A DNA stretch of 64,000 bases from Rallus limicola (taxonomy: Eukaryota; Chordata; Aves; Gruiformes; Rallidae): positions 55,568,750-55,632,749 of the forward strand of contig JAKCOZ010000005.1 in the NCBI GenBank assembly GCA_022605955.1. The letters are read 5' to 3'. The notes beneath the pieces are model-generated. The model had not been told where the DNA came from, searched no databases, and saw nothing but the letters and a program-made list of their open reading frames with translations. The translations under genes and the position numbers were made by a program. Positions 12,801 through 24,800 of this stretch are shown piece after piece. The number at the start of each line of letters is the position of its first letter. The first letter of the stretch is position 1.

Positions 12801-15800
12801 ATCCCTCCTCTAGTCAATGTTAGGCTTATGAAGTTAATTGCTTAGCAGAGAAGCAACTGGATTTTCAAAAGGTATTGATCTGACTCGACGTGTTTCCGAA
12901 GCGGTAACGCTTCCTGCCACGCACACAGCCACACTTCATCCAGTTCAAAGGAAATCATTTCAGGGAAGCAAAGCACTTGTTGTCATGGAAGGAAGAGACA
13001 GACAGGAGTAACGATCAGAAATTATATCTGTGCAGTAACTTACACTTTCTGGAGTTCTTCCACCAGTGATTGGAAGGATACCTGTTCAAAAGAGAGCTTC
13101 GGCTTAGAAAAACACAAGAGAGAAAAAGAAAATCGAGTGTTGAGGAGTAAAGGAGGGGAGAGACAGAGCTCTATGGCACTGGGTAAAGTCTACTGCTGCT
13201 ACATGGTTTAGCTCTGCAACTGCTCCTGGGACTGCAGGTCTCCAGTTCGTGGCAAACACCACGTCTGCTGCAAGTTCCAGGGACACAAAAGCTTACATTG
13301 CCTTTACCAGGAGAGGCTGAGGTTCAGGAGAGCAGCTGGTGCCTCCCACACTTACTGTGCTCCTCCTCCCCCATAAACAGTTGTCTAGAAACTAATTGTT
13401 CCCCTGAGCTGTCCAAGCAGAGCTGGATGTTAGAGAAAGGCTGTCACAGGCCATCATACTGTGCCAGTGTCCCAGAACAGAGACCTCAGCAGAAGGGGTA
13501 AGTCACACAGGCACAACTGCTGATTTAAAAGGGTGACAATGGCAGGACAAGGGGGAATGGATTAAAGCTGAAGCAGGGAAGGTTTAGATGAGATATTAGG
13601 GGGAAGTTCTTTACAGAGAGAGTGGTGAGGGGCTGGAACAGGCTGCCCAGAGAGGGGGTGGGTGCCCCATCCCTGGGGGTGTTCAAGGCCAGGTTGGCTG
13701 GGGCCCTGGGCAACCTTGTGTAGCTCCAGGCCTGGAGGTTGGTGTCCCTGCCTGTGGCAGGGGGGGTGGAGCTCTGTGATCCTTGGGGTCCCTTCCAACC
13801 CAGACCAGTCTGAGATTCTATGATTAACACTAGAAAGCCTTAAGTACACATAACAAAGCTGCTGGAAATGAAGCTTCTGGAAAAAGGCAACCCTCAGCCA
13901 TTTTAGTATGCAGCAAACTCAAATCAACACATAGCTGCTAGTGATTGGAGCCTTTCCATCTACAGCATTCCTGATGCTTCTGCAAAGGGAAGTATTTGAC
14001 AGAAGTACCAGCTTCCAGCCCCACGCTGGAAGAAAACAGGATGCTTTGCCAACAGGCTTCAAAAAGACGTCTTCACCTTTTTCCCCTGACTTTTGCAACC
14101 ACAGCAAGATTCTTTTAGATTGAGTTTAGGTGCAATAAAAGTTTTAGATAAAAAGTAATACCTGCTCTGATTGCTGAATTTGCAGACTTTGAAGTTCTTT
14201 TCTCAAGGATGAATTTTCCGTTCGCAGCCCCTTTGAAAGCAGAAGCACAGATAATGAGAGACTCATTTGCTGGGGAAAAAAAAAGTGTTAAGCTTGACAG
14301 AAAAGTCATTTCTTCTAGAACAAGTGAAACACTTTGAAAGCCTGAAAGAGACCTCCCCTCCACAGCAAGTTGGAGCCAAAGTATTCAACGGACTAATTAC
14401 TCATTGCAGACAGCTCAGAGTGACTTTAAGCTATAGGAAGATAGAGGCCAGGGAAACAAGGAGGTGATGTGCTCCTAGCTTGGGCTGGTTAGTAATCTGA
14501 CAGTTTACTATTGTGCAAGCCCTTCCCAGCACAGGGGTGAGAGTGATGCAGCTGGAATTCAGGGACATTAAGAAAGTGTTGTCTAGGCTGTGTTTAGGTA
14601 GACAGGACACAGCTTTCCAACTAAGCCCAGTTGAAAACAGACAGGGATTTTTGCACCAGCTTTCCAGATTTCTCATCATTAGCTTCTTTATAAGCAGAAG
14701 AGGAATGAACTATCTTCAGCATCACCCCTAGAAGCATTGCTAGTTTAAGATCCTTTTAGCCCTGCAGATTACCAACTAAGCAAAGCAATGCCAAAGCCCC
14801 AAACTACCAAATTTTGACAAAAGACCCTTTCCTCAAGGCAGATTTGTTGCATATCAGGCCAAACATGAAGGTCTGAAGATGCATTAATTTTATTCCAAAA
14901 GACACCAGGCAAAACCACTAACAGTATCTGCTCTAAATTAATCTGAGAGGAGCACTTACTGTAGGTCATCAATGCTCACACTTAGTGTGTTTTACTGAAG
15001 AGGTTTTAACCTTGTCTTCCTGAAATGCTTTTTCCATTCAAAGGGAACGAGGGCAGCCTACACTACAAGCACTCAAACCCACACTTTGCACAAGAGCACT
15101 TAATCTTTACCTCCCCATAAAAATGAGAAATTTTACCTTCAGCTCCTCCTCTTTATTAGCCACCTGTATGAGTCCTGCTTCAAGCAGATCTTCAACTGTC
15201 TTGATTTTCTCATCCCTCTCTCTCACACTGAGAAATCAAAAGTATTGGGGAAAAGTGAACCTTTGAAGGTGGTTTAGCCATCAACAGTGACTTTGAGGCC
15301 AACAAAAACAGATCTTTACTTCAGCATCCAAATGGAAAGGGGACAGTTTCTTACCTTCTTTCCATCTGCTCTAACAAGTCTTTGTTTGCCTATGAAAAAC
15401 AGAATGGGGGGAGCATTAATTGGATCAATAATGGTTTAAGATTTTAAAAGCAGAAGAAACTGTAGAGTATCAACTTCACCAGAAGCTGAGTTACCACACT
15501 AATCCACAAGGTAAAATAAAACATCAGTGTGGCATATGTGGCTAATATTGAAGCTGGAAAGATGTCACTCTTTCAGGGGAGGCACAGACCCAACCCAAAC
15601 ACCTCAATAGTTGACAGGAGTTCTGGTGACACAATGCTGTGGGACACAGGATCCCAGTGATCCTGGGGAGTGCCAAGCACTGTGCACCACCTAATCCATA
15701 GCAGCCAGCTCAATACCCCAAAAAAATCTGCCTCTTTTGAGCCTTTAATCAAAACCACAAGCTCCATTTCAGGCTCACACAAGAAACATAAGACAGCTAC

Positions 15801-18800
15801 CAAGAAAAAAAAATGGAGTCAGTTCCACTATTTCTGACAGGGCAACAGGGGGTGTTGTGTTCACCAACAAATCAACCAGACCCAGGGAATAAGGCTGCAA
15901 ATCTGGTTCTGCAGGAGAAGAAAGAGAGCAGCTCCAGACAGGGAGCTGGTGACTGGCAGACACCAAGGAGGAAACAAGTTTCCTGTCCTGCAAGTCTTTT
16001 TCCAGCGTTTCAGGAAGTTTTCTCATTCCACAATGGTATAAATGGTGGTCACAAGAGCTTTTCCAGGCAAGGCTCAGAAAGGAGATGGGGCCAAGCATCA
16101 CCACAGCTTAGAACTCACAGCATCCTGCGTGGGTACCAGTCAGACTGGCTGCAGCAGGTGCATCACAGGCAAAAATACAGAAGAGGAGGGACAGAAGGTA
16201 TCAGGATAAACAGCTTTCTCATTCCATGAGCCTGTTTGGTTATTACTAGATTGAGACTTCATTCCAAGATGGAAGAAAACAAGTAGGGTAAAGACCTTAC
16301 TCTGTTCTTCCCATAGCCTGGTAAGAGCACCCTCTCTGAGAAGGGCTGGTGGTTCATGGGTTGGTTTTTTTTATTCTAGAAACTGCCAATAAACCTGGGA
16401 GAAGTTGCAGAAATAAATTCCTGCTTGTGTTAAGCTAGCATTCTTCAGGGGAAGGGAAAAAAAAGTCCACTTTTTTTGGACACTCCTGAGTAGGTCTAGA
16501 GGACAGCTACAAACACCTTACTTGAAACCTCCACAGAGGAGAAAATACCTGAAAAGCAACAGGCTTTGACACCAGCTAGCTCAGCCCCAGGCCAGCTTGA
16601 GAGAAAAACAGTACTCATGTTAAAAAGAGCAGAATGTATTTGGTACAACCTCAGCAAACACTGGCTATACCTGCTCAGACAGGAGGGTTTGCAGCTTCTG
16701 TACTTCAGCTTGCAGAGATGTGTTTTGATCCTTGAGAACCTGGAAGGGAATTTAAACATTGGGGTTTGCAGTTCTGAACTGATACAACTACAGCATTTCC
16801 ATAATGGCAATGAAGTTATTAAACAGCACAGAAGTTGTTACAAGGAGTTCTTTGGAAGCTACAAGACTACAAAGAGTCCTTTCCCCTTTCTTGCTTGCTT
16901 TTCTGTATTAATACTTCTGTTCCCATGAGAAATTCAGCTGTTACCATCTTTATTCCCTGGCAGAGAATCAGACAGCACCGTGTGTGAGAGGCAAGAGAAA
17001 CTGCATTTTCCTCCTTAAGCACTTTCAGCATCCTCTCAAGATTCAAAAATCCTCCCCTATTACTGCTTTTTAGTTTATTAAGCCTTTTTAAGACCTGCTA
17101 GGCACTTTACAAAAGTGAAAATTAGAACATGTGATCTGACACAAAGCCATCCAGGGAGAGCACAAGCAGGAAGGAACAGCAACGGTGAGGACTAAAAGAA
17201 CTGCTGTGGTTTGAACCTGGCTGTTCTCTGACACACATGGGAACAAAGAAAAGCAGTGTTTGCTCGGGTGGAAGCATTTAGTGAGGAGCTGGTCTGGTTT
17301 ATAGCTGAGATCAGAGACAGGAGGAAGAAGAGACTTGAGGAGCACTCAATATCCATGCTGAGCGGGCACTACAGACTTCCAAGGTGCCACAACGAGGACA
17401 ATCTGTGCTCAATTCTCTATTTACTTCCCAACAACTGTGAGGTTTGCCTGCAAGTGGCTTCTGCCATTACTCTGCACTGAGTTATTTCAGCACACAAGCA
17501 CCCACAACACCTCTAAGGCCTCTTTCCAGTTAAACAGTTACTACAGAAGCCATCAAAGGAGGAAGTTCAGGTTATTCCTCCTCACACTAATTTTCACCAC
17601 TCCACCTGCCACCCCGAAAGCCCAAAGACCCCTAACTAAATTGAGAGCTGCTGACTTACTCAAGCTTGCCACCTCCTCCCATGCCATTTATCCACCCATT
17701 ACCCAGCACACCCCTCACTGAAGAGTCAAGATGGTAGCTTTTTTACAAAAGCCCACCAAAGTTGCACCGTTTCTTAATCTTCCAACTGAGAAAACTTCTT
17801 CCCTCTTATTCTGACAGCTTAGAGGAACTACAGTGCTTGCAAAGGACTCATCAAAGCCTCTTTCACAGTGCCACCACTTCAATACATAACCCAAGTTTAC
17901 TACCTGCTTGCTAACACCTTCAAAGAGCTCCAGGAAGGAGACTCATGAGGCACAGCTTCCCCTGCAAAAGCCACACTGCTTCTGCCACTGCCACCTCTGC
18001 TCCTCCTCACTTCCAAATTGGCACTATGAGATTTGGACTGACCTTTCACCAGGAGCATCAGACAACCAGCACTACCCAACAAGAGTTTTAAAGGTGTTAG
18101 AGACAGGCTCATCACCTTCTACGTGAGGGAGATCTGTTTCTAAGAGGTAAAGGTGGCCAAGGGCAAGGGGGAGTGTTAAGCAGCTCTCTGCATAAACCAT
18201 CTAGAAACAAGGATCAGCTCTGCTGCACAGACTCCAGATGCCAGCACTAAAAGCTTTGGCAATTTAGCTGCAGCCTTACAAGAAACAATTTGGAAGACTG
18301 CAGGAGAAAAATAAGCATTTTACACCTACCTTGACAGAAAGAAGTAAAAAAGGCCTGACAGCATGATAACCCAAGCAACAAAGGCTCTCACCGAGGCCTT
18401 GGAAGTCACACTAGAAGGTGGAATATGGGAAAACCACAGCAGCTTTCCCTGAACAAGCTCCTCTCCCAGATTCCAAAGCCCTTGCTCTCCACAACTGCAG
18501 ACACCAGGCTTAACTTGTGGTGCCCCATCTCCTACTCTGCTGCCTGGTCTGTGGCATCCCACGTTGCTCTCGCCTTGCAAACAGAACACTCACTTACCTT
18601 AACACCCAAAAATCAACATTCCACAACCCCCCCAAAGTCTGAAAAACTTCCTGTAAATAAGCCAAGGGAGAGCTATTCTGCATCTTACCTTGAATTCTTC
18701 CTTTGCGTTTGAAATCTGAGCGAGTTCTTCTCGAAGCTGATCTTCAAGAGTTCTTATTTTGTCATCTTTGATGTGAATGCTGAGATACAGCAGAACAGTT

Positions 18801-21800
18801 AAATGGTTTCCTCATCCAAGTCTTACCAAAAAAGCATCAATTCAAAAAGAAAACAAAAGCCTGACAAACGTTGTTTATCAAACCCCAGAGCTATTTACCT
18901 TTTCTGCATCCTTTCCAGCTCATGTGCAGCAGCAGCCTAGATATAAAGAGGATTAAGACAGACTTAGGATACATCACATGATTCAATCAACCTTTCATTC
19001 CACAATATTAAAAAGCCAGGACAAGTCATTCAGCCCCTCAGCACATGACTCGCCAGTCAGAGTGCAAGGCGTAAGCTTCTGCACTTCTAGAACACCAATA
19101 GAGACCGTGCAATTACTCAAAGAGAAGATCATCTTGAAGAGCTTCATCTGACAGCCAGGATTATCTCTAATTAAACACTTCATTTCCACCTCTAATGGAC
19201 AGGCCACATGGCTGTAAGAGAGGGACAGCAGGTCTTTTGGTTCTAAAAAGATGCCCGTGGTGAGGTGAGGGTTTGCATGTGCTTTTGGGTTGGGTATTTT
19301 AGGGGTTTTTAGGGTTTGGGGGTGGGTTTTTTGAGATGGATGCTTATGACCCTTGCATGGGAAAGCCATGACTGCATATTGCCTCCTTTGAAGCTCCCTG
19401 CACTCCATATGCCTGTGAATCAGAGCTATCCACACAGATCACTTCTTGGATTTCACAGAAACTTGGATATCCAAGTCAGAAACAGTTTTCTGGTGCAGGA
19501 AGGGTAAGGAAAGGAAGCCTCCCACAAGTTTAAGAACTCCAGGGAATCATGTATTAGGTCAATTTGGTAGACTCACATCTTTAATGTGCTTAAACACAGC
19601 TAGCTTAAAGCCAACAGATCTGCACTTGCATTTATGACAGAACACGGAGTGGGAAGAGAGTGAAATTAAGTATTTAATGAAACAATTCTTTTACCTGTTC
19701 ATTTGTCAGAGCCTGTAACTTCTGTACTTCTGATGTCAGAGACAGGTTCATATTCTGTAGGACCTGAAGGAAAGAGAAAGAGAAACATACTTGCACTTTG
19801 CACCAAGATGCTACTTCAGGTTCAGTTCACCCTCCAGGGCAAAGTATTACAGGTTACTTTTTGAAGGCATCTAGAGGTAATAGCAAGTTAAAAACCTGAG
19901 CTTTCTTATTCACAGCTACCCAGCATCAAGCATGGGCCTTGCTTAGGACAGCTGAAAAACCTCTTTGTAGGCCCAAAGGCTTTGGGGGCTTCATTTTGTA
20001 CATGGAGCCAACAAGGCTCTCCCTGTACTGGCTGGTATTTACACATGCTTTTATTATACCTTGAGCTCTTCCTCCTTGCTGGTTAAGTTGGCATGTTCAT
20101 TGCCTAACGAGTCCTCCATCTGCTTTATCTGCTTGTCCTTTTCCGCAATCCTGCGCAGAGAAGCGGTGACATATCAGTACCAAAAGGTCTTGGATGAACG
20201 TGGCACATGAAGACATGCTGACCCTCAAAGTCCAGCTCCTCCTCCTAAATCCTGCTGACACTTTGGGTCCAAAAGCTTTCCCATCTGTTTTAAGTGCTGT
20301 TTCCTTGCCAAAAATTGCTGGGACTTTCTCTAGCTCCAAAACACAACTACCGCCCCATCTCCCAAAGGGAGCCATCTCCTGGCACAGACACCCAGGCCAA
20401 ATGTTGCAGGAATTCGTTTCTCAAGTCATTCTCATGGTGAGAAGCTAAAAGCACAGACAGCATTTCCTTCAGCAGTTCCACACTGCACATGTGTGGAGGA
20501 GAGGTGACATGGGTTAAGTTTGAGCTGTTGGAGTGAGCCCAGAGGAGGCCACAGAGAGGATCTGAGGGCTGGAGCACCTCAGCTCTGAAGCCAGGCTGGG
20601 AGAGCTGGGCTGGCTCAGCCTGGAGAAGGTTGATTCTGGAGAGAGCTCTGAGCCCCTTTCTGTCCCTGGTGGGGCTCCAGGAAATCTGGAGAGGGGCTGG
20701 TGCCAAGGGCAGGGAGGGCCAGGCCCAGGGGAATGACCTTCAGCTGCAGGAGGGCAGCTGGAGAGGGGCTGAGGGGCAGAAATCCTTCCTGGGGAGGGGG
20801 GAGGCCCTGGCACAGGGTGCCCAGAGAAGCTGGGGCTGCCCCTGGATCCCTGGCAGGGTTCAAGGCCGGGTTGGATGGGGCTTTGGGCACCCTGGGCTGG
20901 TGGGGGTGTCCCTGATGATGGGAGGGAGTGGCACTGGGGGAGCTTTGAGGTACCTTCACACCCAAACCAGCCTGTGACTATGTTACTGAAAGCCTGTAGC
21001 ACCTCCCAAATACCAGAGAAATGAATGCTCACACTTTGTGCAGCTCTTCTGCCAGGACTGAAGCTGAGGTCTGCAGAAAGAAAGAAAAAAAAAAAAAAAG
21101 AAAGCTAAATTTAAAGCAAATCAAAGAATCTTCATCTACAGTGAGCCAGCAACAGCATTTGTAAGACTTCTCTAGTCATTTTAAACTGGCATAGGACAAT
21201 TCCAGCTATTTCCTGGCTAAGGAACATCGAAGGAATACCAGCACACACTCATCTCCCTTCTGCTTTGTCCTAAGGCAACATGAAAGGAAAAATGAAGTGC
21301 CTTACTTGCTCTCTACCAGGTTCAAATAAGCCATGGGGATCACTAGCACTTGTCCCTCAAGGACTAAGTGCTTTACAGGACATTCTGCTCACAAAACCAC
21401 TCAAAAGAATTTGGAAAAGAAAACCTTGTACACCGCATGAGGACTTGTGTTAGAAACAGGAACAGCAGCATAAAGCCAGCAAGTGGCATCTGCTCCCCTT
21501 GGAAAAGCCTATTCCTATATGGTCACCCACAATGGGGCAAGACACCCCTCACACTGGTTATCAAGGGACTGCTTCACTTCCAAATTTGGTAGCAGCTCTG
21601 GAGGAAGTTCCTTGCTCATTTGTGCTTCAGGTACACCGGTCCTCTTTATTCACCCTTACCCTCCTCCAAAATCCTGGATCTCACAGAACTTGTGCCCATG
21701 GGACCCTCTAGCAACAACTACCCTGCCTTATCTGGATAAAAATAAAAATTAAAGGGAATAGTTCCAGTCCCACATGGTCTCCTAAATTACCAGCTTCATC

Positions 21801-24800
21801 AACTGCAACATCCAGAGCGGTACCCAGTCTGACCTGGCTTCCCCAAAGTGCTATTTTCACACCCACTATCCATGGAGGAAAAGTGCCTCTGCATTTTCTT
21901 GGCCAGTGGGGCTACATGGGGAAAGCACACACCTCCTAACAGCCTCCTTGTGTAACCCAGAGCAAAAAAAAAAAGTAACATTTCCCTAGAGATTTATTTT
22001 CAAAGGCCTTTTAAGGGACTGGGATAAGAGGAGTAGGTCACAAACATGCTGGAAATCCAAGTGCCTCTTCCTTTGCTACTCTCCCCACACAAAGGCTTAA
22101 AGCACCAAGCTCTTCAAACAAAGCCAGATGACACATTGTCAGTCTGGCTGTTGATTTTAATCAAACTACATCAAGCACATCAGTGATTAAAAGAACACAG
22201 CACCCAACTGCACAGGAACTGTCTCCACTGGTGCCCACAGAAGTTACAGCCTTTCTGAGCTGATTTGTGACCTGCTCTACATGGAAACAACTGCAGCAGC
22301 TCTTGATGTTTTACAGTGTTCACAACAGAAATAATCTCTCAAAGAAACTAGTCAAACTAAAATTTCAGGGATTAAAAGAACCAAGAAAGGGATTGTGCAG
22401 GTTTAGGGAGGTTTTTGGAGGTTTGTTTGGGTTTTTTCCTCTCCACCGGAGTGAACAAACACCTTTATACAGGAGCTATCCTAAGACACTGTTTCTCAAC
22501 CCAATGCACAAGGGAAAAGCCTGATCAGGTGTTTCTTAAGAGGACTGCAAAAAGACCAAAGAACCACAAGACAGAATTGTACACACCCCAATCTAGAGAA
22601 AACAAACATTCACAAAGATATTCCGCGCTTGGGTTATAAAGAAAAGCTGCTGCAGGAGGAAACAAGCGAGGTTTTGCCTTCCAAAAGGACAGCAGAAGCC
22701 CAAGTTTTAAACCACTTTGAGAAACATTAGCAAAGAGAATACTAACAAGTCTTTGCTTCCAGCATTATTATCCCTTGTATCCAAAAAAACCCACAAATAA
22801 GATCTGACAATCTGACTTGTAACAAAAGCTCACAAATTCAAGACCACAAAAGAAAGTCTTTGAGAACATGCTGTACCTGTGCTGCCATTTGTGAATGAAA
22901 CTTCTGAAGCTGAGCATTCAAAGCATCATTCTGTTCTATCAGATCCTTGTAAGAGAGCAGAGAAAGAAAAGCAGGCTGAGATCTGCAGCTAGGATTAGCT
23001 CTTAGCCGCGGTTACGTTAGTACGAACAGTTTAGCATTTACACCTCAGATGCTTCAGACACTGGTTTTCTCCCTACTAAGATCAACCAGTTTTGAGTGGA
23101 AGTGTTAAGAAGCTGTTCTGTATCAAGAGAAAAAACATTCCCTGCCCCACCATACACCATTTGGTTTCCCTGAAGCCCTCAAGAGCTACGTCCACACCGC
23201 CTGGCACCGCTTGGTGAGAGAGATCACTCCAGAAGAGCTCACACAAACATCAGAGGCACAAAGATGCTCTTCAAAGGTGTCCCCCGACCCAGACCATAGC
23301 ATTGTTTCCCAGCTTGGGAAACTAACTGGGTGAGCACATTTTACTGACTTGCCAAGAGTGCTTCTCAGGTCTGAGATGGCCCCAACCCTCCTCACAGCAC
23401 CCCACGCAAGGTCTCGCTTCATAAACTGCCAGGTGATTGCCTGGCACAGAGTCACCTTATTCTTTATTCAGAGGAAAAGTTTTACCAAAGCAGCACTTTG
23501 AGGATATTACTGTGTTCCCAAACCAAGCCACAAACCCTTCAAGATACTTGAGCAATACTACCTGCACCTGCATTTGCAGGGACTCCTCTGCAGAAGCTCT
23601 CTTTTGCTCAGCCTCCATTAACTGCAACATCCTCTGCTCCAGCTGCTGTTTGGACACCATCGTGTCAGTAAGTTTGCTGCGCAAGTTCTGGATTTCCTTG
23701 TCTTGGGCCATAAGCTTACTCTGTACATCTGCAGCAGAAACAGCAGGATTTTAATGCAGAAATAAATTTTTTAATTTTGGGGGGAATGTGTAAAGAGGGA
23801 GGCTGATGAGAAACCTTATTCCAGCAAGCCAAGGTTCTGCTCTCTCATCAGCATTCAAATTCACTGGTATCAAAACATACTGTTTCCCCCGGGGTGCTGA
23901 AGCAGTACTGACTTCACCTGAGCTTTACTGAAGCCATTTCAATAAATTTCAGCTGAGTGGCTGAGGGGAGACCTTCTCCTCACCTCCACTGACCTGACAG
24001 GAGGGTGCAGAGAGGTGGGCGCTGGTCTCTTCAGCCAGGGGACAGGAGATGGGACAGGGGGCAATGGGCTCAAGCTGTGCCAGGGCAGGCTCAGCTCAGC
24101 TGGGAGGGCAAAGTTCTTCCCTGGCAGAGTTGTCAGGGCCTGGCCCAGGCTGCCCAGGGAGGGGGCTGAGTCCCCAGCCCTGGGTGTGTTTAACAGAGGG
24201 GAAATGAGGTGCTCAGGGATCTGGTTTAGCACAGGACAGGAACGGTTTGACTCGATCTCAAAGGTCTTTTCCAACCTTGTGATTCTATGATTCTGTGATT
24301 TACTCACTAAAGTCCCTTTCAACATGTAGCAACAGCCAAATCACTGTGGTAAGTGTTATTTAGGAATGTTGTGCTACACAGGAACTCTTCCATACGTGCC
24401 TTTTTGTGCTGCTTCATGTTCTGTTATCCTTTTCCTGAGAAATGACTGAATTTCTTCCCATCTTCTCTCCGATTCCTGGTGCTGGACCTTCACATTGAAG
24501 AGAAAGTAGATGACAAGTCTAACCTTTAATTTATTTCTGAAACGTTCAGAGCTCAACTCTTCGGTGCTATTCCCAAAACATATGGCAATGAAGTAAAATT
24601 GTTTTTTATTTCCATTAGGGCACATCAGAGAGACAGAGGGCCCTGTAATCCTCCTCCTAGAGCAGTTTAGCCTATTAATTTGAAAGGCAAATTGCAAACA
24701 GGATTTCATTACAGGCTCGTAGCAGAATGGATTCTCTAATAACAAAGCATAGCATCTTTGCCCTTCAAGTTCAGCATTAACAGCAGAAGCCAGACTAGCC

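Larger units (their letters stand above)
14231..16670 (-). other. KTN1 introns around exons 18 and 19, no other features
   Basis: Apart from exons 18 and 19 (15355-15389 and 15137-15227), this stretch shows no CR1, no other exon and no clear motif. Confidence 0.75.

Noticed and set aside
19285..19335. G/T-rich stretch with TTTAGGG-like words, suggesting an interstitial telomeric repeat
   Set aside because: There are only two or three imperfect words with no regular TTAGGG array, so it is a simple G/T-rich intron tract.
20514..21032. 172-codon open frame on the minus strand
   Set aside because: It reads antisense through the CR1 element at 20525-20985. The proline-rich translation is an artefact of the GC-rich repeat.
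24394..24397. GT donor four bases past the GC site after exon 9
   Set aside because: Using it would add GCAC to the exon, shift the frame and hit a stop in exon 10, whereas the GC site gives the conserved K-D-V-Q join.
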